Shown one piece after another: positions 7,618 through 16,096 of a stretch of DNA of 64,000 nucleotides. The position numbers were made by a program, and so were the translations under genes. The first letter of the stretch is position 1, and every line of letters begins with the position of its first letter. The stretch is from JADKAV01 sp037046735 (lineage in GTDB: Bacteria; Actinomycetota; Actinomycetes; S36-B12; UBA10799). The DNA lies in the NCBI GenBank assembly GCA_037046735.1, contig JBAOHC010000027.1, forward strand, positions 868,001 to 932,000, in the 5' to 3' direction. Under the pieces are notes generated by a model, which searched no databases, was not told the DNA's origin, and saw only the letters and a program-made list of their open reading frames with translations.

Positions 7618-8339
7618 CATGTCTGCCGACAATTGCACCGTGGGTGCGCTGCCCAGACCCGCCACCGAGGACCCGGATTGCCGATATCACTGATCATCTC
7701 CAGGCCAATGGTGCGCTCCGAGGGCCCCAGCAGCGATATGGCGGCGGCTGCCTGCACCAGATGGGCCGGGTGACCCCAGAGGCCCAACGTGCCGGACTGG
7801 GCCACCAGCTGCGGCCAGCACCGGTCATGGTCCGCCCATGTCAGGTCGACGCACCGTGGGCAGGGGCCAGCCGCCTCATCAAGCACGGGGCCGACGTGCA
7901 CGGCCGACGCGCTGAACCACACCGGAATCAGCCGAGCCGCTGCAGGCGCAGTGACCATCGATGGCACTTGCCCCTGCGGGAACACCACAACGTCGGCCTG
8001 GCGCACCACCTGCACTCCAGCTAGCGTCAAGGCCTTGGCCAGCGGCTCGTGGACCAACCCCGGTGAGGCGATCGACACCCGCAACTGCGGCAGTTGCGTG
8101 GTCAGCCCCGTTTGCGCCAAACGCGCCAGCAGGGCATCGAGGTCCTCCTCGGCGATGCCGAGCCGCCCGCCATGCTCGACCAGCCACGCCTCGGTGTGCT
8201 CCCCAGTCAGAGTCGTCAGCCACGTCGGCAGACTGCGGGGTGCTGACTCGACGATCACAGCGTGCTCACCCCAACCGATCTGCAGGGTCTGATCGTCGCG
8301 CCAAGCGACCAACGGATTACCAATCATCTTGGGTCTCAT
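7617..8339 (-). CDS. Orphan E1-like / TOMM cyclodehydratase-related protein
   Basis: 240 residues resembling the ThiF/E1-like C-protein of azole-RiPP (TOMM) cyclodehydratases, but short. Residues 1-85 look like a winged-helix peptide-clamp region; the middle has the alternating hydrophobic pattern of a Rossmann-like fold without a clear GxGxxG; residues 158-176 carry GPCPRCVDLTWADHDRCWP, the zinc-binding motif of those proteins, and the second Cys pair is CNC at 236-238. No YcaO partner, dehydrogenase or obvious precursor gene is present, and the ATP-binding site appears lost. The neighbours are a zinc-ribbon peptide (convergent) and an ABC1 kinase (divergent). Actinobacteria commonly keep a homologue here, so it probably has a housekeeping role. 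Confidence 0.72.
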   Translation of the reverse strand: MRPKMIGNPLVAWRDDQTLQIGWGEHAVIVESAPRSLPTWLTTLTGEHTEAWLVEHGGRLGIAEEDLDALLARLAQTGLTTQLPQLRVSIASPGLVHEPLAKALTLAGVQVVRQADVVVFPQGQVPSMVTAPAAARLIPVWFSASAVHVGPVLDEAAGPCPRCVDLTWADHDRCWPQLVAQSGTLGLWGHPAHLVQAAAAISLLGPSERTIGLEMISDIGNPGPRWRVWAAHPRCNCRQT

Positions 8340-8446
8340 GACGGCGACTGTGGATCATGTCTGCTGTGGAACACCGCGGCACTCCACAGGTGGCGCGTGC
8401 TAGACGCCGGTGGTGGGTTCGGCATATGCAAGGCAGAATCGGGCAT

Positions 8447-9769
8447 ATGGCCAACCCTCCTGGTGCGATCCCGCGGCGAGCCGTGGCGCGCACTGCTCGT
8501 ATGGCCAGCCTGCCCCTGGGCTATGCCGGCCGGTCAGCCGTGGGGATCGGCAAACGGATCGGCGGCAAACCCGCCGAGGTCGTGGCCACCGAAATCCAGA
8601 TGCGTACCGCCGAGCAGATGTTCAAGGTCCTGGGTGAGCTCAAGGGCGGGGCGATGAAGTTCGGTCAGGCCCTGAGCGTCTTCGAGGCCGCTCTGCCCGA
8701 AGAGATGGCCGGACCGTACCGGGCGACGCTGACTCGGCTGCAGGACGCTGCGCCACCGATGCCGGCCACCACCGTGCACGAGGTGCTCGCCGACCAACTC
8801 GGCCCCGACTGGCGCGACCGCTTCCTGGAGTTCAACGACGACCCGGCCGCTTCCGCGTCCATCGGACAGGTGCACCGCGCCGTGTACCGCGATGGCCGTG
8901 TCGTAGCTGTGAAGATCCAGTATCCGGGTGCGGGCAAGGCTCTGATGGGGGACCTCAATCAGGTGGCCCGCATGGCGCGCATGTTCGGCGGCATGGTACC
9001 CGGGATGGATATCAAGCCGCTGGTGGACGAGTTGCGGGCACGGGTCGCGGAGGAATTGGACTATCTCAAGGAGTCCAACTCGCAGCGCGCCTTCGCGGTG
9101 GCATTCGAAGGCGACCCGGAGTTCACCGTCCCCCACATCTTGGCTGCCGCACCTCTGGTACTGGTCAGCGAGTGGATCGACGGGATCAGCCTGTCGCACA
9201 TCATCGCTGACGGTACCCGCGAGGAACGGGACAAGTACGCCACCCTCTACCAGCGGTTCGTCCTGTCGGGGCCCGCCCGCGCTGGCCTACTGCACGCCGA
9301 TCCCCACCCGGGCAACTACCGGGTCACTCCGGAGGGCAAGCTCGCCGTCTTGGACTTCGGCGCTGTGGCCCACCTGCCCGATGGCCTGCCGCGCGCGATG
9401 GGACACCTGTTGCGCGTCGCCATGGAGGAGGACGCCGACGGGGTGCTGGCTGGCTTGCGAGAGGAGGGTTTCGTCAAATCTCAGATGGCCCTGGATCCGC
9501 AGTTGCTGCTGGACTACCTGTCGCCGCTGGTGGAACCCGCCCGGCACGACGAGTTCCACTACACCAGGGAATGGCTGCGCGGCCAGTTCCTGCGGTTGCG
9601 CGATCCCCGCAGCGAGGAGTTCACAGTAGGGCTGAAACTGAACCTGCCACCGAACTATCTGCTCATTCACCGGGTCTGGATGGGCTGTATCGGCGTGCTG
9701 TGCCAGCTGGAGGCCACCGTGGCAACGCGCGACGAGGTCGCACGTTGGGTGCCGGGTTTCGCCCGCTAG
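8447..9769 (+). CDS. ABC1/UbiB family atypical kinase
   Basis: 440 residues. ABC1/ADCK/UbiB signature elements are present: KxGQ motif (KFGQ, about 71-74), Ala-rich nucleotide loop AASASIGQVHRA, ATP-binding Lys in VAVKIQYPG, catalytic loop LLHADPHPGNYRV and metal-binding VLDFGAV. Family members act as atypical kinases or ATPases in quinone or isoprenoid-lipid metabolism; the substrate here is unknown. I choose the ATG at 8447 because family similarity begins there; in-frame starts at 8357 and 8426 exist. Two GGCATATG copies lie at the start region. Divergent from the E1-like gene, with about 107 bp between. Confidence 0.88.
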   Translation: MANPPGAIPRRAVARTARMASLPLGYAGRSAVGIGKRIGGKPAEVVATEIQMRTAEQMFKVLGELKGGAMKFGQALSVFEAALPEEMAGPYRATLTRLQDAAPPMPATTVHEVLADQLGPDWRDRFLEFNDDPAASASIGQVHRAVYRDGRVVAVKIQYPGAGKALMGDLNQVARMARMFGGMVPGMDIKPLVDELRARVAEELDYLKESNSQRAFAVAFEGDPEFTVPHILAAAPLVLVSEWIDGISLSHIIADGTREERDKYATLYQRFVLSGPARAGLLHADPHPGNYRVTPEGKLAVLDFGAVAHLPDGLPRAMGHLLRVAMEEDADGVLAGLREEGFVKSQMALDPQLLLDYLSPLVEPARHDEFHYTREWLRGQFLRLRDPRSEEFTVGLKLNLPPNYLLIHRVWMGCIGVLCQLEATVATRDEVARWVPGFAR

Positions 9770-9895
9770 CTACCAGGACGTCGGTCAGGCTGGCGATGCG
9801 CCACCAGCACGCACCGACACCGCCGGGGGCTGCGCACCGATCGCGACGCGATGCCCCGCCAGCATGTCGTGCTGCGGACCTCAGCGCGGCCAGAT

Positions 9896-10895
9896 CTACG
9901 CGATCCCGGTGACGGTCGGTCCGGTCAGACTCGCCACCGAGGAGCCAGCCTCGTTGGTCGCCGAGGCGATCACCGTGTACGTCCGGCCGACCTCCAGCCC
10001 GGTCAATGTGCATTGCAGGGCGCCCGTGGTCCGGCAGGACAGTTTGCCGGCGGTCGTGCTGACCGTGTAGGCCGTGATCGGCAGGCCGCCGTCCGTGGCG
10101 GGCGGCAACCAGGTCGCCAGCGCTCGGCCACCCTCCTGGGCGACGACCGTCAGGCCCTGTGGCCGGCCCGGGTTCTTGCCGACCTGCAGCGGGTCACCCG
10201 GGGCGGACAGGCCGGTGCTGCCGATCGTGTTCGACGACTCCGCCAGGAAGCGGTAGAACAGCCCATTGGTCAGGCCCTCCATCGTGCAGTCGGTGGCCGG
10301 CGCGGTGATGGCACAGGACCGGGTCGGGACACGCTCCCCCGGGCTCGCTTGGGCGCGCTCATGGCTCGTATGCGTTGCGGCAGGCCGTTGTCGCGTCCGG
10401 GGATGACAGGTCACCTTGGCCCTGCCGTCACCGGCACGCTCGGCTTTGGCTACTCCTGGCATCCCGGGCCGCGTGGCACCGATGGCAGTGATGTTGGCCG
10501 TGCCGACGCTGGCCTCCGAGGTGCCGGCGTCGTTGACGGCCACGACCGACCAGGTGTATTTCGTCCCCGGGGTCAGACCAGTGATCACGCAGGAGGTGCG
10601 ATCGGTGGCCGAGCAGCCCTTGCCGCTGGCTCCGCTGACGCGGTAGCCGGTGATGGGCAGGCCACCATCCCAGGCGGGCTTGTCCCAGGTGAGCTGCGCG
10701 TCGCCGCCGCCCAGGGCCACGGCCACAGCATTCACGGGCCGCTGCGGACGGCGTCCGACCAGCAGCGGGGCCGAGACGGGCGAGGCGATGGACGTGCCGT
10801 CGGGCCCGGTGGCCTTGGCGGTGAACGTGTAACTGGTGCCGTTGGTCAGTCCGGTGACCACACACTCGGTGGTGGGCATCGTCGCGGTGCAGGTA
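9896..10895 (-). pseudogene. C-terminal Fn3-repeat part of metallophosphoesterase gene, out of frame
   Basis: Frame-shifted continuation of the upstream secreted metallophosphoesterase. It encodes at least three more fibronectin-type-III-like repeats with the same signature (C-x5-7-C-x-[IVM]-x-GLTNG/GLTPG ... Y-F), ending in VTGIA and a stop at 9896. The shift occurs near 10893-10897. Between about 10350 and 10410 a further ~60-nt stretch is in the wrong frame between two compensating indels: reading it one base over restores VTVIPGRDNGLPQRIRAMSA, which aligns to the preceding repeat. Either real decay or sequencing error; I favour error. Confidence 0.6.
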
Positions 10896-12572
10896 CGCCG
10901 CCGAAGGATCCGCGGTCACCTTGATAGTGGATGTCACTGAGCCCGGCAGATCGCTGGGTAGGACCGTGACGCCGGCTGAGCCGTCGCCTGCTCTGCGCAG
11001 GGCGGTCACCGAAGGCGGTCCCGGTGGCGCTGTGGCGGGGACGACGATCGCCGCGGACGCGGTACTGCTCGACGAGGTACCGGCCTCGTTGGTCGCTTTG
11101 ACGCTGAACGTGTACTTCGTGCCCACGGTCAGACCCGGGATCAGGCAGGACCGAGTGGTCGTCGTGCAGGATTTCCCGCCCGGGGCGGCGGTGGCTGTGT
11201 ACCCGGTGACAGGCAGGCCACCGTTGTCCACCGGCGCATCCCAGGAGACCAGGGCGGCAGCAGGCCGGGGCATGGCGGTGACGGTCTGCGGGCGGCTGGG
11301 GGCCTTTCCGATCTGCAGCGCCGGGGAGTAGTCGCCGGTGGTGAGGGCCTTGCTGTTGGAGGCCACCACCCGGAACGCGTACTTCTCCCCGTTGGTCAGC
11401 CCGGTGACCTTGCAGGAGGTGCCGGTGGTGGTGCAGGTCTTGGTGGACCCACGGGCCGTGACCTTGTAGCTGACCTCGGGGGTACCCGCGGGGACCTGCT
11501 GCGCTGGCCACGAGACGGTGGCCGCCCCGTCACCGCCGCGCACGACCGTGGGGGTGTTCACCTGCGGCGGCGTGCCGGTGGGCGCAACTTTGGTGCGGCA
11601 GCCACGGGATCCGGAGTCGGAGTACGCGGTGCCGGCGGCCGGCAGGAACTCGAAGTCGTAACTGGTGGGCTTGAGGGTCATCTGCAGGGCCCCGAACACG
11701 CCGTTCACGACATCGGTGCCCGACGCGGCAACGGCGCCCTTGAACTGCTCATTCTCCAGTTTCGTGGCCTGATGGTTGTCCACCCCGCCAGTTCCGACAA
11801 CGAATTCGACCATCCCATTGGGATCGAGTTGGGGGGCACCCACCTGCAGGCCATCGGCCGTGGCCCGGCCGAGCGGGTGGAAGCGCTGGTAGAGGTGGTT
11901 GTTGCCAGTCAGGACGACATCCACGCCAGCGTCGTACAGCTGGTTCCACACCGGCACCCCGGGGGCGAAGTTGCCGTGCTCACCGGCCGACCAGATCGGA
12001 TGATGCCAGTACGCCATCACACACTGCGCGGGGTTCGCGGCCAAGGTGCCGGCGATCCAGCGTTGGGTCCACGAGCCCTCGTCGCAGGGGTAGTAGGGGC
12101 TGCAGTTAATGGTGTTGATCGCCAGGACCAGCCAATCGCCCTGCCGGAACGCGTAGGTGCCCTTGTCCTCCTGGTGGGCCACGTCGCCGAAGTACTTGTA
12201 GTAGTCCGCACCCTGCGGGGTGAGGTAGTCGTGATCGCCGGGCACCGGGTAGGTCTTGGCCTTCAACGCACCGAAGGCCTTGTCATAGGAACCCATGAGC
12301 GCTTCCATCCGCCCATCGCTGTACTGGATGTCCCCAGCGGCGAGGAAGGCGTCAGGGTTGGCCGCCTTGACCACGTCGCCGACTGCCTGCTGGCGGCAAC
12401 CTGCCTTCGTACCCACCCCATTGTTGAAGGTGGGCGATTTCGGATCGCAGGCAATGTCACCCACGACCACGACGACAGGATTGTTGTCCTGGTCCACAGC
12501 CGACGCCGAAGAAGGCGCCGTGAGCAGACCGAACAAGACAGCGAAAGCGGCGACAAGCCCCCGAAGGATCAT
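10428..12572 (-). CDS. Secreted metallophosphoesterase with Fn3 repeats (frameshifted near 10895)
   Basis: Signal peptide (LVAAFAVLFGLLTAPSSASA) then a calcineurin-like phosphoesterase domain (about 30-320) with metal-site blocks GDIACDP, AAGDIQYSD, PGDHDY, YWHHP and GNNHLYQR; the last block has Asn where many family members have His. Fn3-like repeats follow from about 340 (SYKVTARGSTKTC..., GYTATAAPGGKSC...), each with a Cys pair. The open frame loses Fn3 similarity after about residue 558 (nt 10895), continues as meaningless sequence to 10428, and the Fn3 repeats resume in another frame. The intact protein would be about 890 residues. An extracellular phosphatase or phosphodiesterase with wall- or polysaccharide-binding modules is likely. 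Start ATG 12572, weak ribosome-binding site. Confidence 0.8.
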   Translation of the reverse strand: MILRGLVAAFAVLFGLLTAPSSASAVDQDNNPVVVVVGDIACDPKSPTFNNGVGTKAGCRQQAVGDVVKAANPDAFLAAGDIQYSDGRMEALMGSYDKAFGALKAKTYPVPGDHDYLTPQGADYYKYFGDVAHQEDKGTYAFRQGDWLVLAINTINCSPYYPCDEGSWTQRWIAGTLAANPAQCVMAYWHHPIWSAGEHGNFAPGVPVWNQLYDAGVDVVLTGNNHLYQRFHPLGRATADGLQVGAPQLDPNGMVEFVVGTGGVDNHQATKLENEQFKGAVAASGTDVVNGVFGALQMTLKPTSYDFEFLPAAGTAYSDSGSRGCRTKVAPTGTPPQVNTPTVVRGGDGAATVSWPAQQVPAGTPEVSYKVTARGSTKTCTTTGTSCKVTGLTNGEKYAFRVVASNSKALTTGDYSPALQIGKAPSRPQTVTAMPRPAAALVSWDAPVDNGGLPVTGYTATAAPGGKSCTTTTRSCLIPGLTVGTKYTFSVKATNEAGTSSSSTASAAIVVPATAPPGPPSVTALRRAGDGSAGVTVLPSDLPGSVTSTIKVTADPSAAYLHRDDAHHRVCGHRTDQRHQLHVHRQGHRARRHVHRLARLGPAAGRTPSAAARECCGRGPGRRRRAAHLGQARLGWWPAHHRLPRQRSQRQGLLGHRSHLLRDHWSDPGDEIHLVGRGRQRRRHLGGQRRHGQHHCHRCHAARDARSSQSRACR

Positions 12573-12655
12573 GCTCAGCAGTGTTTCGTCCGCTCTTCAA
12601 GGCCACCTCAAGGCGACCTCTGGGTCGGGGCTGGAATCTCGGTGGGTCGATGGAC

Positions 12656-12952
12656 CTACGAGGTCAGCACCGAATCGATCCGGCGGCGCATCTGCATGTG
12701 CATCTGCGCCTCGATGGCAGCAGCGTTCTTCGGCGGCCGACCGTTGCGCTTTGGTGATGGCACGGGCAGACCACCGAGGAAGAGTTCGCCTCCCCACACG
12801 CCACAGGTCTCTGCGCGAGCCAACGCACCGGCAAGGCACTCGCGCTGGATCGGGCAGCCGACACAGCGCCGGCGGGCATAGTCGATCTCCGTGGGGACGT
12901 CGGAGAACCACATGTCGCCGGTGCCGACCGTGCAAGGGATCTCGGTAGTCAT
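12656..12952 (-). CDS. whiB7: WhiB7 antibiotic-responsive transcription factor
   Basis: 98-residue iron-sulfur regulator. Cluster ligands are Cys7, Cys30, Cys33 and Cys39 (C-x22-C-x2-C-x5-C); the sigma-factor-contacting turn GVWGG is at 51-55; the C-terminal AT-hook-like NGRPPK (70-75) is the feature that separates WhiB7 from other WhiB proteins. It is expected to bind the primary sigma factor and activate intrinsic drug-resistance genes. Position directly downstream of uvrD2 is the classic whiB7 locus. The ATG at 12952 has a strong GGAGGTG. The leader holds a uORF and an attenuator (separate entries), the hallmark of ribosome-stress control. Confidence 0.95.
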   Translation of the reverse strand: MTTEIPCTVGTGDMWFSDVPTEIDYARRRCVGCPIQRECLAGALARAETCGVWGGELFLGGLPVPSPKRNGRPPKNAAAIEAQMHMQMRRRIDSVLTS

Positions 12953-12967
12953 TTCACCTCCATCAGG

Positions 12968-13004
12968 ACAAAAGAAAGGGCCGCGGCGTAGAGCGTCCGC
13001 GGCC
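12968..13004 (-). terminator. whiB7 transcription attenuator
   Basis: On the minus strand GGCCGCGG, a 10-nt loop, CCGCGGCC, then CTTTCTTTTGT: an ideal intrinsic terminator placed about 16 nt before the whiB7 start codon, so full-length mRNA requires read-through. Confidence 0.9.
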
Positions 13005-13025
13005 TGTGATGAGTGGGTAGTTCCC

Positions 13026-13091
13026 CTAGTCAGGACATCGAACCCTGGCAGGCGCCGCGAAGGCAACTGCTGCAAGTGCGGTGGCGACCAT
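13026..13091 (-). CDS. whiB7 leader peptide (uORF), 21 codons
   Basis: Reads MVATALAAVAFAAPARVRCPD and then TAG; ATG at 13091 with an AAAGGAG ribosome-binding site 6 nt upstream. It lies between the whiB7 promoter and the attenuator. Codons 11-14 contain CGCGGCG (13053-13059), complementary over 7 nt to CGCCGCG in the terminator's 3' arm (12982-12988), giving an antiterminator that is free only when ribosomes stall early. The peptide is Ala/Val-rich. Confidence 0.8.
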   Translation of the reverse strand: MVATALAAVAFAAPARVRCPD

Positions 13092-13120
13092 CGTCGGCTC
13101 CTTTCTCGGGTACGCAAGCC

Positions 13121-13150
13121 AGGGTAGTCGCTGGCGGGCAGAATTGGCAA
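13121..13150 (-). promoter_or_regulatory. whiB7 promoter
   Basis: -35 TTGCCA (13145-13150), 18-nt spacer, -10 TACCCT (13121-13126) on the minus strand, just after the uvrD2 stop codon. Transcripts would begin about 25 nt before the uORF. Confidence 0.5.
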
Positions 13151-13169
13151 AGGGGTTGGGCGGCCACCC

Positions 13170-15194
13170 TCACGTGTCCCGCAGGATCTCCAGGATCTCC
13201 TCACCATGCTCGGACACCAATCGTTTGTGGATGCCCTTGACCCGTGCCAGTGCGCGCACCGTCGAGGGCCGATCGGAGGCGATCCCGATGAGGACGGCGT
13301 CGGTGGCCACCAGGAAGGCTGGGATACTCTTGCCGGCCTCCTCACTGCGTTTGGTGACCACCGTCTTGCGCCAGGCCCGCAGCCTTTCCACCGTCTCCAT
13401 GGGAATGTCGCTCGGGCACGTGCGGCACGTGCCCACTGCCCGCTCCATCCCGCTGCTGAGCCGCTTGCCGCACACCCGGCAGCCCGGCACCGACTTGCTG
13501 CTAGCAGCCCGCGCGGTGGCCTTGACCCGGCGTGCGTCATCGGGCAGGAACCGTGATGGTTGTCGCTTGTCCTTGCGCGACCCGGTGGCGGCGTACGACA
13601 GCTGCAGAACGTCGCGGGCACGCGTCACGCCCACATAGAACAGGCGGCGCTCCTCCTCCACGTCCACCAATTCGCCCTGGTAACGCAGCGGCAGGCCACC
13701 CTCATGCAGGCCGGGCATCAGGACCATGTCCCACTCCAGCCCCTTGGCCGAGTGCAGGGACGCCAGGGTGACGGCCTGAGCCACCGGGGCGTCGTCGTTC
13801 TCCAGCCGCTCATCGAGGTCGGTGATCAGCGACTCCAGGCTCTCGTGGGAGCCGGCCAGACTGACCAGCGCGGCCAGCGACTCCCACTCCTCGCGCTGTG
13901 CCTGCCCCAGCGGTGGCGTCGGGGTGTAGCCCACCGGCTCCAACGCAGCCGCGACCCGGTCCGGAGTCCCCAACTCGCTGGGCTGCTTGGCAGCCACCCG
14001 CAACAGGGACACGGCCCGCTTGACCTCCGGGCGCTGCATGAACCGCGCGGTCCCCCGCACCGTGTAGGGGATACCCAGGGCCTGCAGCTCGCGCTCGAAT
14101 CGGGCGGTCGCGGAGTTGGTGCGGACCAGGATCGCGATCTCGTCGGGTCCCGTGGTCTTCAGCCGCGCCTTGACCGCCGCGGCCACCCCTGCGGCCTCGT
14201 CCTGCTCATCGGAGTACACCTGAGTCGCGACCACACCGGTCACCGCGCGCTGCGAGACCAGCGTCAACCGCTCCCCGGAGTCGGCCTGGGCCAGAACGCC
14301 GTTGGCCAGACTGATGATCTGCGGGGCGCAGCGGTAGGAACGGGTGAGTTGCAGGACGGTCGCCTGGGGCCACCGCCGCCGGAATCCGAGCAGGTACTCG
14401 CTGGTCGCGCCGGCGAAGGTGTAGATGGTCTGGGACGGGTCGCCGACCACACACAGTTCGTCGCGGGTGCCGAGCCAACCGTCGAGCACCTGGTGCTGCA
14501 GCGGGGACACGTCCTGAAACTCGTCCACAGTGATCCAGCGACACCACTGACGCACCTGCTCGGCGACCGCCGGGTTGTCCCGGATCAGACCAGCGTTGAG
14601 CAGCAGGATGTCCTCGAAGTCCACGACCCCGGCGCTGCTCTTGGCGTCCTCATAGGCCTGATACACCAATGCCAAACGGTCCCCGACGACGCTGTCATTT
14701 CCCGCCTGCTCGGGCGAGAGCCCGCGGGCCTTGGCCACCTCGATGGCGCTGGTCACGTCGCGGCGACCCGCGTCATCGAGTCTGATCCCGCAGCGGGTGA
14801 GGGCTGCGGACACCAGGCCGATCTTCGACGCCTGAATCCGCGGCAACTGCCCACCCACCGTGCGCGGCCACATCCACTTCAACTGCCGCAGGGCCTCGGA
14901 GTGCACGGTGCGCACCCGCACCTCGGGCACCTCCATCGCGCGCAGCCGCCGACTGAATTCACCCGCCGCCCGCGTCGTGAACGTCACGACCAACGAGCGG
15001 CGGGGGTCCATCACGCCGGTGGCCACCCCGTACGCCACCCGATGTGTCAGCGCCCGGGTCTTGCCGGTGCCCGCTCCCGCCAGCACGGCCACGGGCCCGG
15101 AGACCGCCTCAGCTACTGCGCGCTGATCGGGGTCCAGGGGGGCGAGGATCTCTTCGGCATGCACGCCTTCGATCCTCACATCCGGGTCGGACAT
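13170..15194 (-). CDS. uvrD2: UvrD2-type DNA helicase with tetracysteine motif and HRDC domain
   Basis: 674-residue SF1A helicase. Walker A GAGTGKT (about 40-46), motif II VDEFQD, GDPSQTIYTFAGA and the late motif VTRARD are all intact. After the motor core come the UvrD2-specific CxxC...CxxC motif (CRVC and CRTC, about 565-585) and a C-terminal HRDC domain (about 595-674). It unwinds 3'-5' in repair and is essential in mycobacteria. It starts 25 bp after the reconstructed nudC stop and lies upstream of whiB7, so nudC-uvrD2 may be an operon. The ATG at 15194 has no good ribosome-binding site; GTG at V11 is an alternative. Confidence 0.93.
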   Translation of the reverse strand: MSDPDVRIEGVHAEEILAPLDPDQRAVAEAVSGPVAVLAGAGTGKTRALTHRVAYGVATGVMDPRRSLVVTFTTRAAGEFSRRLRAMEVPEVRVRTVHSEALRQLKWMWPRTVGGQLPRIQASKIGLVSAALTRCGIRLDDAGRRDVTSAIEVAKARGLSPEQAGNDSVVGDRLALVYQAYEDAKSSAGVVDFEDILLLNAGLIRDNPAVAEQVRQWCRWITVDEFQDVSPLQHQVLDGWLGTRDELCVVGDPSQTIYTFAGATSEYLLGFRRRWPQATVLQLTRSYRCAPQIISLANGVLAQADSGERLTLVSQRAVTGVVATQVYSDEQDEAAGVAAAVKARLKTTGPDEIAILVRTNSATARFERELQALGIPYTVRGTARFMQRPEVKRAVSLLRVAAKQPSELGTPDRVAAALEPVGYTPTPPLGQAQREEWESLAALVSLAGSHESLESLITDLDERLENDDAPVAQAVTLASLHSAKGLEWDMVLMPGLHEGGLPLRYQGELVDVEEERRLFYVGVTRARDVLQLSYAATGSRKDKRQPSRFLPDDARRVKATARAASSKSVPGCRVCGKRLSSGMERAVGTCRTCPSDIPMETVERLRAWRKTVVTKRSEEAGKSIPAFLVATDAVLIGIASDRPSTVRALARVKGIHKRLVSEHGEEILEILRDT

Positions 15195-15219
15195 CGACGT
15201 GGCCGGTCCTGCGCAGCGG

Positions 15220-16060
15220 TCAGCGACTCCATGTGTGCGGGATGGCCGCCCCGAACCAGTCAGCGATCAAATGATGCGCCACCGAGATGCGCGGCGGGAT
15301 CCGCACCTGCCCGGCCTGCGCCGCGGCGGCGAACTCCGCCCGGCTGAACCACCCGCGTCTCGGCGATCTCCTCGCCATCGGGATGACTGTCCTGGGCGTA
15401 GGTGGACGCCGTGAAAGCGATCATGATCGAACAGGGGAACGGCCAGGGCTGACTGGTGCGATAGTCGACCGCGTCCACCGGCACCGTCACCCCCGCCTCC
15501 TCGGCGACCTCGCGGACCACGGCCTGCTCGAAGGTCTCCCCGGGTTCGACGAAACCGGCCAGCGTCGAGTACCAGCCTGCGGGCCACACGGCCCGGCGGC
15601 CCAGCAGGGCGCGGTCCTGGTCATCGACCACGAGGGCGATGATGGCCGGATCAGTGCGGGGGAAGTGCTCGGAATCGTCGTGGGGACAGCGCCGCACCCA
15701 CCCCGCCCGGGCCAGTTCGGTGGGCTGTCCACAGCGCGGGCAGTGGGTGTGGCTCGCGTGCCAGTTGTCCAGGGCGACCGCCGTCAGTGCGGCGGCGCGT
15801 TCCACATCGGTGAGCGTGTCGATGGTGGTCCGCAGATCCTGGGCGACGTCCGAACGCGTCCGCAGGGCGAACCACGGCTGCCCGCCCACCACCCCGAGCA
15901 GAAGCCGCTCCCCATCGATGGCTGGCTCTAGGTCGACGTGGCCCTTGTGCACACCGATGACCCGTCGGCGTGGATCCGTCCAGAGCCGAGCAACCTCGTC
16001 GGGATCGTTGCGCACAGAATCGTCGCGAACGAAAAGGTCGGGTTCGGCGGTGGGCCACAC
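15220..16060 (-). CDS. nudC: NADH pyrophosphatase NudC (single-base frameshift)
   Basis: Nudix hydrolase that converts NADH to NMNH plus AMP and can decap NAD-RNA. It has the zinc ribbon (CPRC then CPH, about 107-125), a full Nudix box (GFVEPGETFEQAVVREVAEEAG) and the NudC signature SQPWPFP. As printed, the frame breaks at a GGG run (plus-strand CCC at 15352-15354) and would stop at 15260 with 40 nonsense residues. Removing one G restores TRWFSRAEFAAA...VRIPPRISVAHHLIADWF and a stop at 15220 (279 residues), the expected NudC C-terminus. The GTG at 16060 follows a -10 box by 6 nt. Confidence 0.88.
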
Positions 16061-16066
16061 CAGGCC

Positions 16067-16072
16067 ACCGTA
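16067..16072 (-). promoter_or_regulatory. -10 box, leaderless nudC start
   Basis: TACGGT on the minus strand, 6 nt, then the GTG at 16060. Confidence 0.5.
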
Positions 16073-16096
16073 ACCCGTGTGTCAGGATTGGCGGGC

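Noticed and set aside
13031..13047. tRNA-like T-arm (GGTTCGATG) in the whiB7 leader
   Set aside because: Only a 4-5 bp hairpin with no acceptor, D or anticodon arms; it falls at the end of the uORF.
13560..15347. 595-residue plus-strand frame opposite uvrD2
   Set aside because: Antisense shadow of the helicase; low-complexity His/Gln/Gly-rich translation without motifs.
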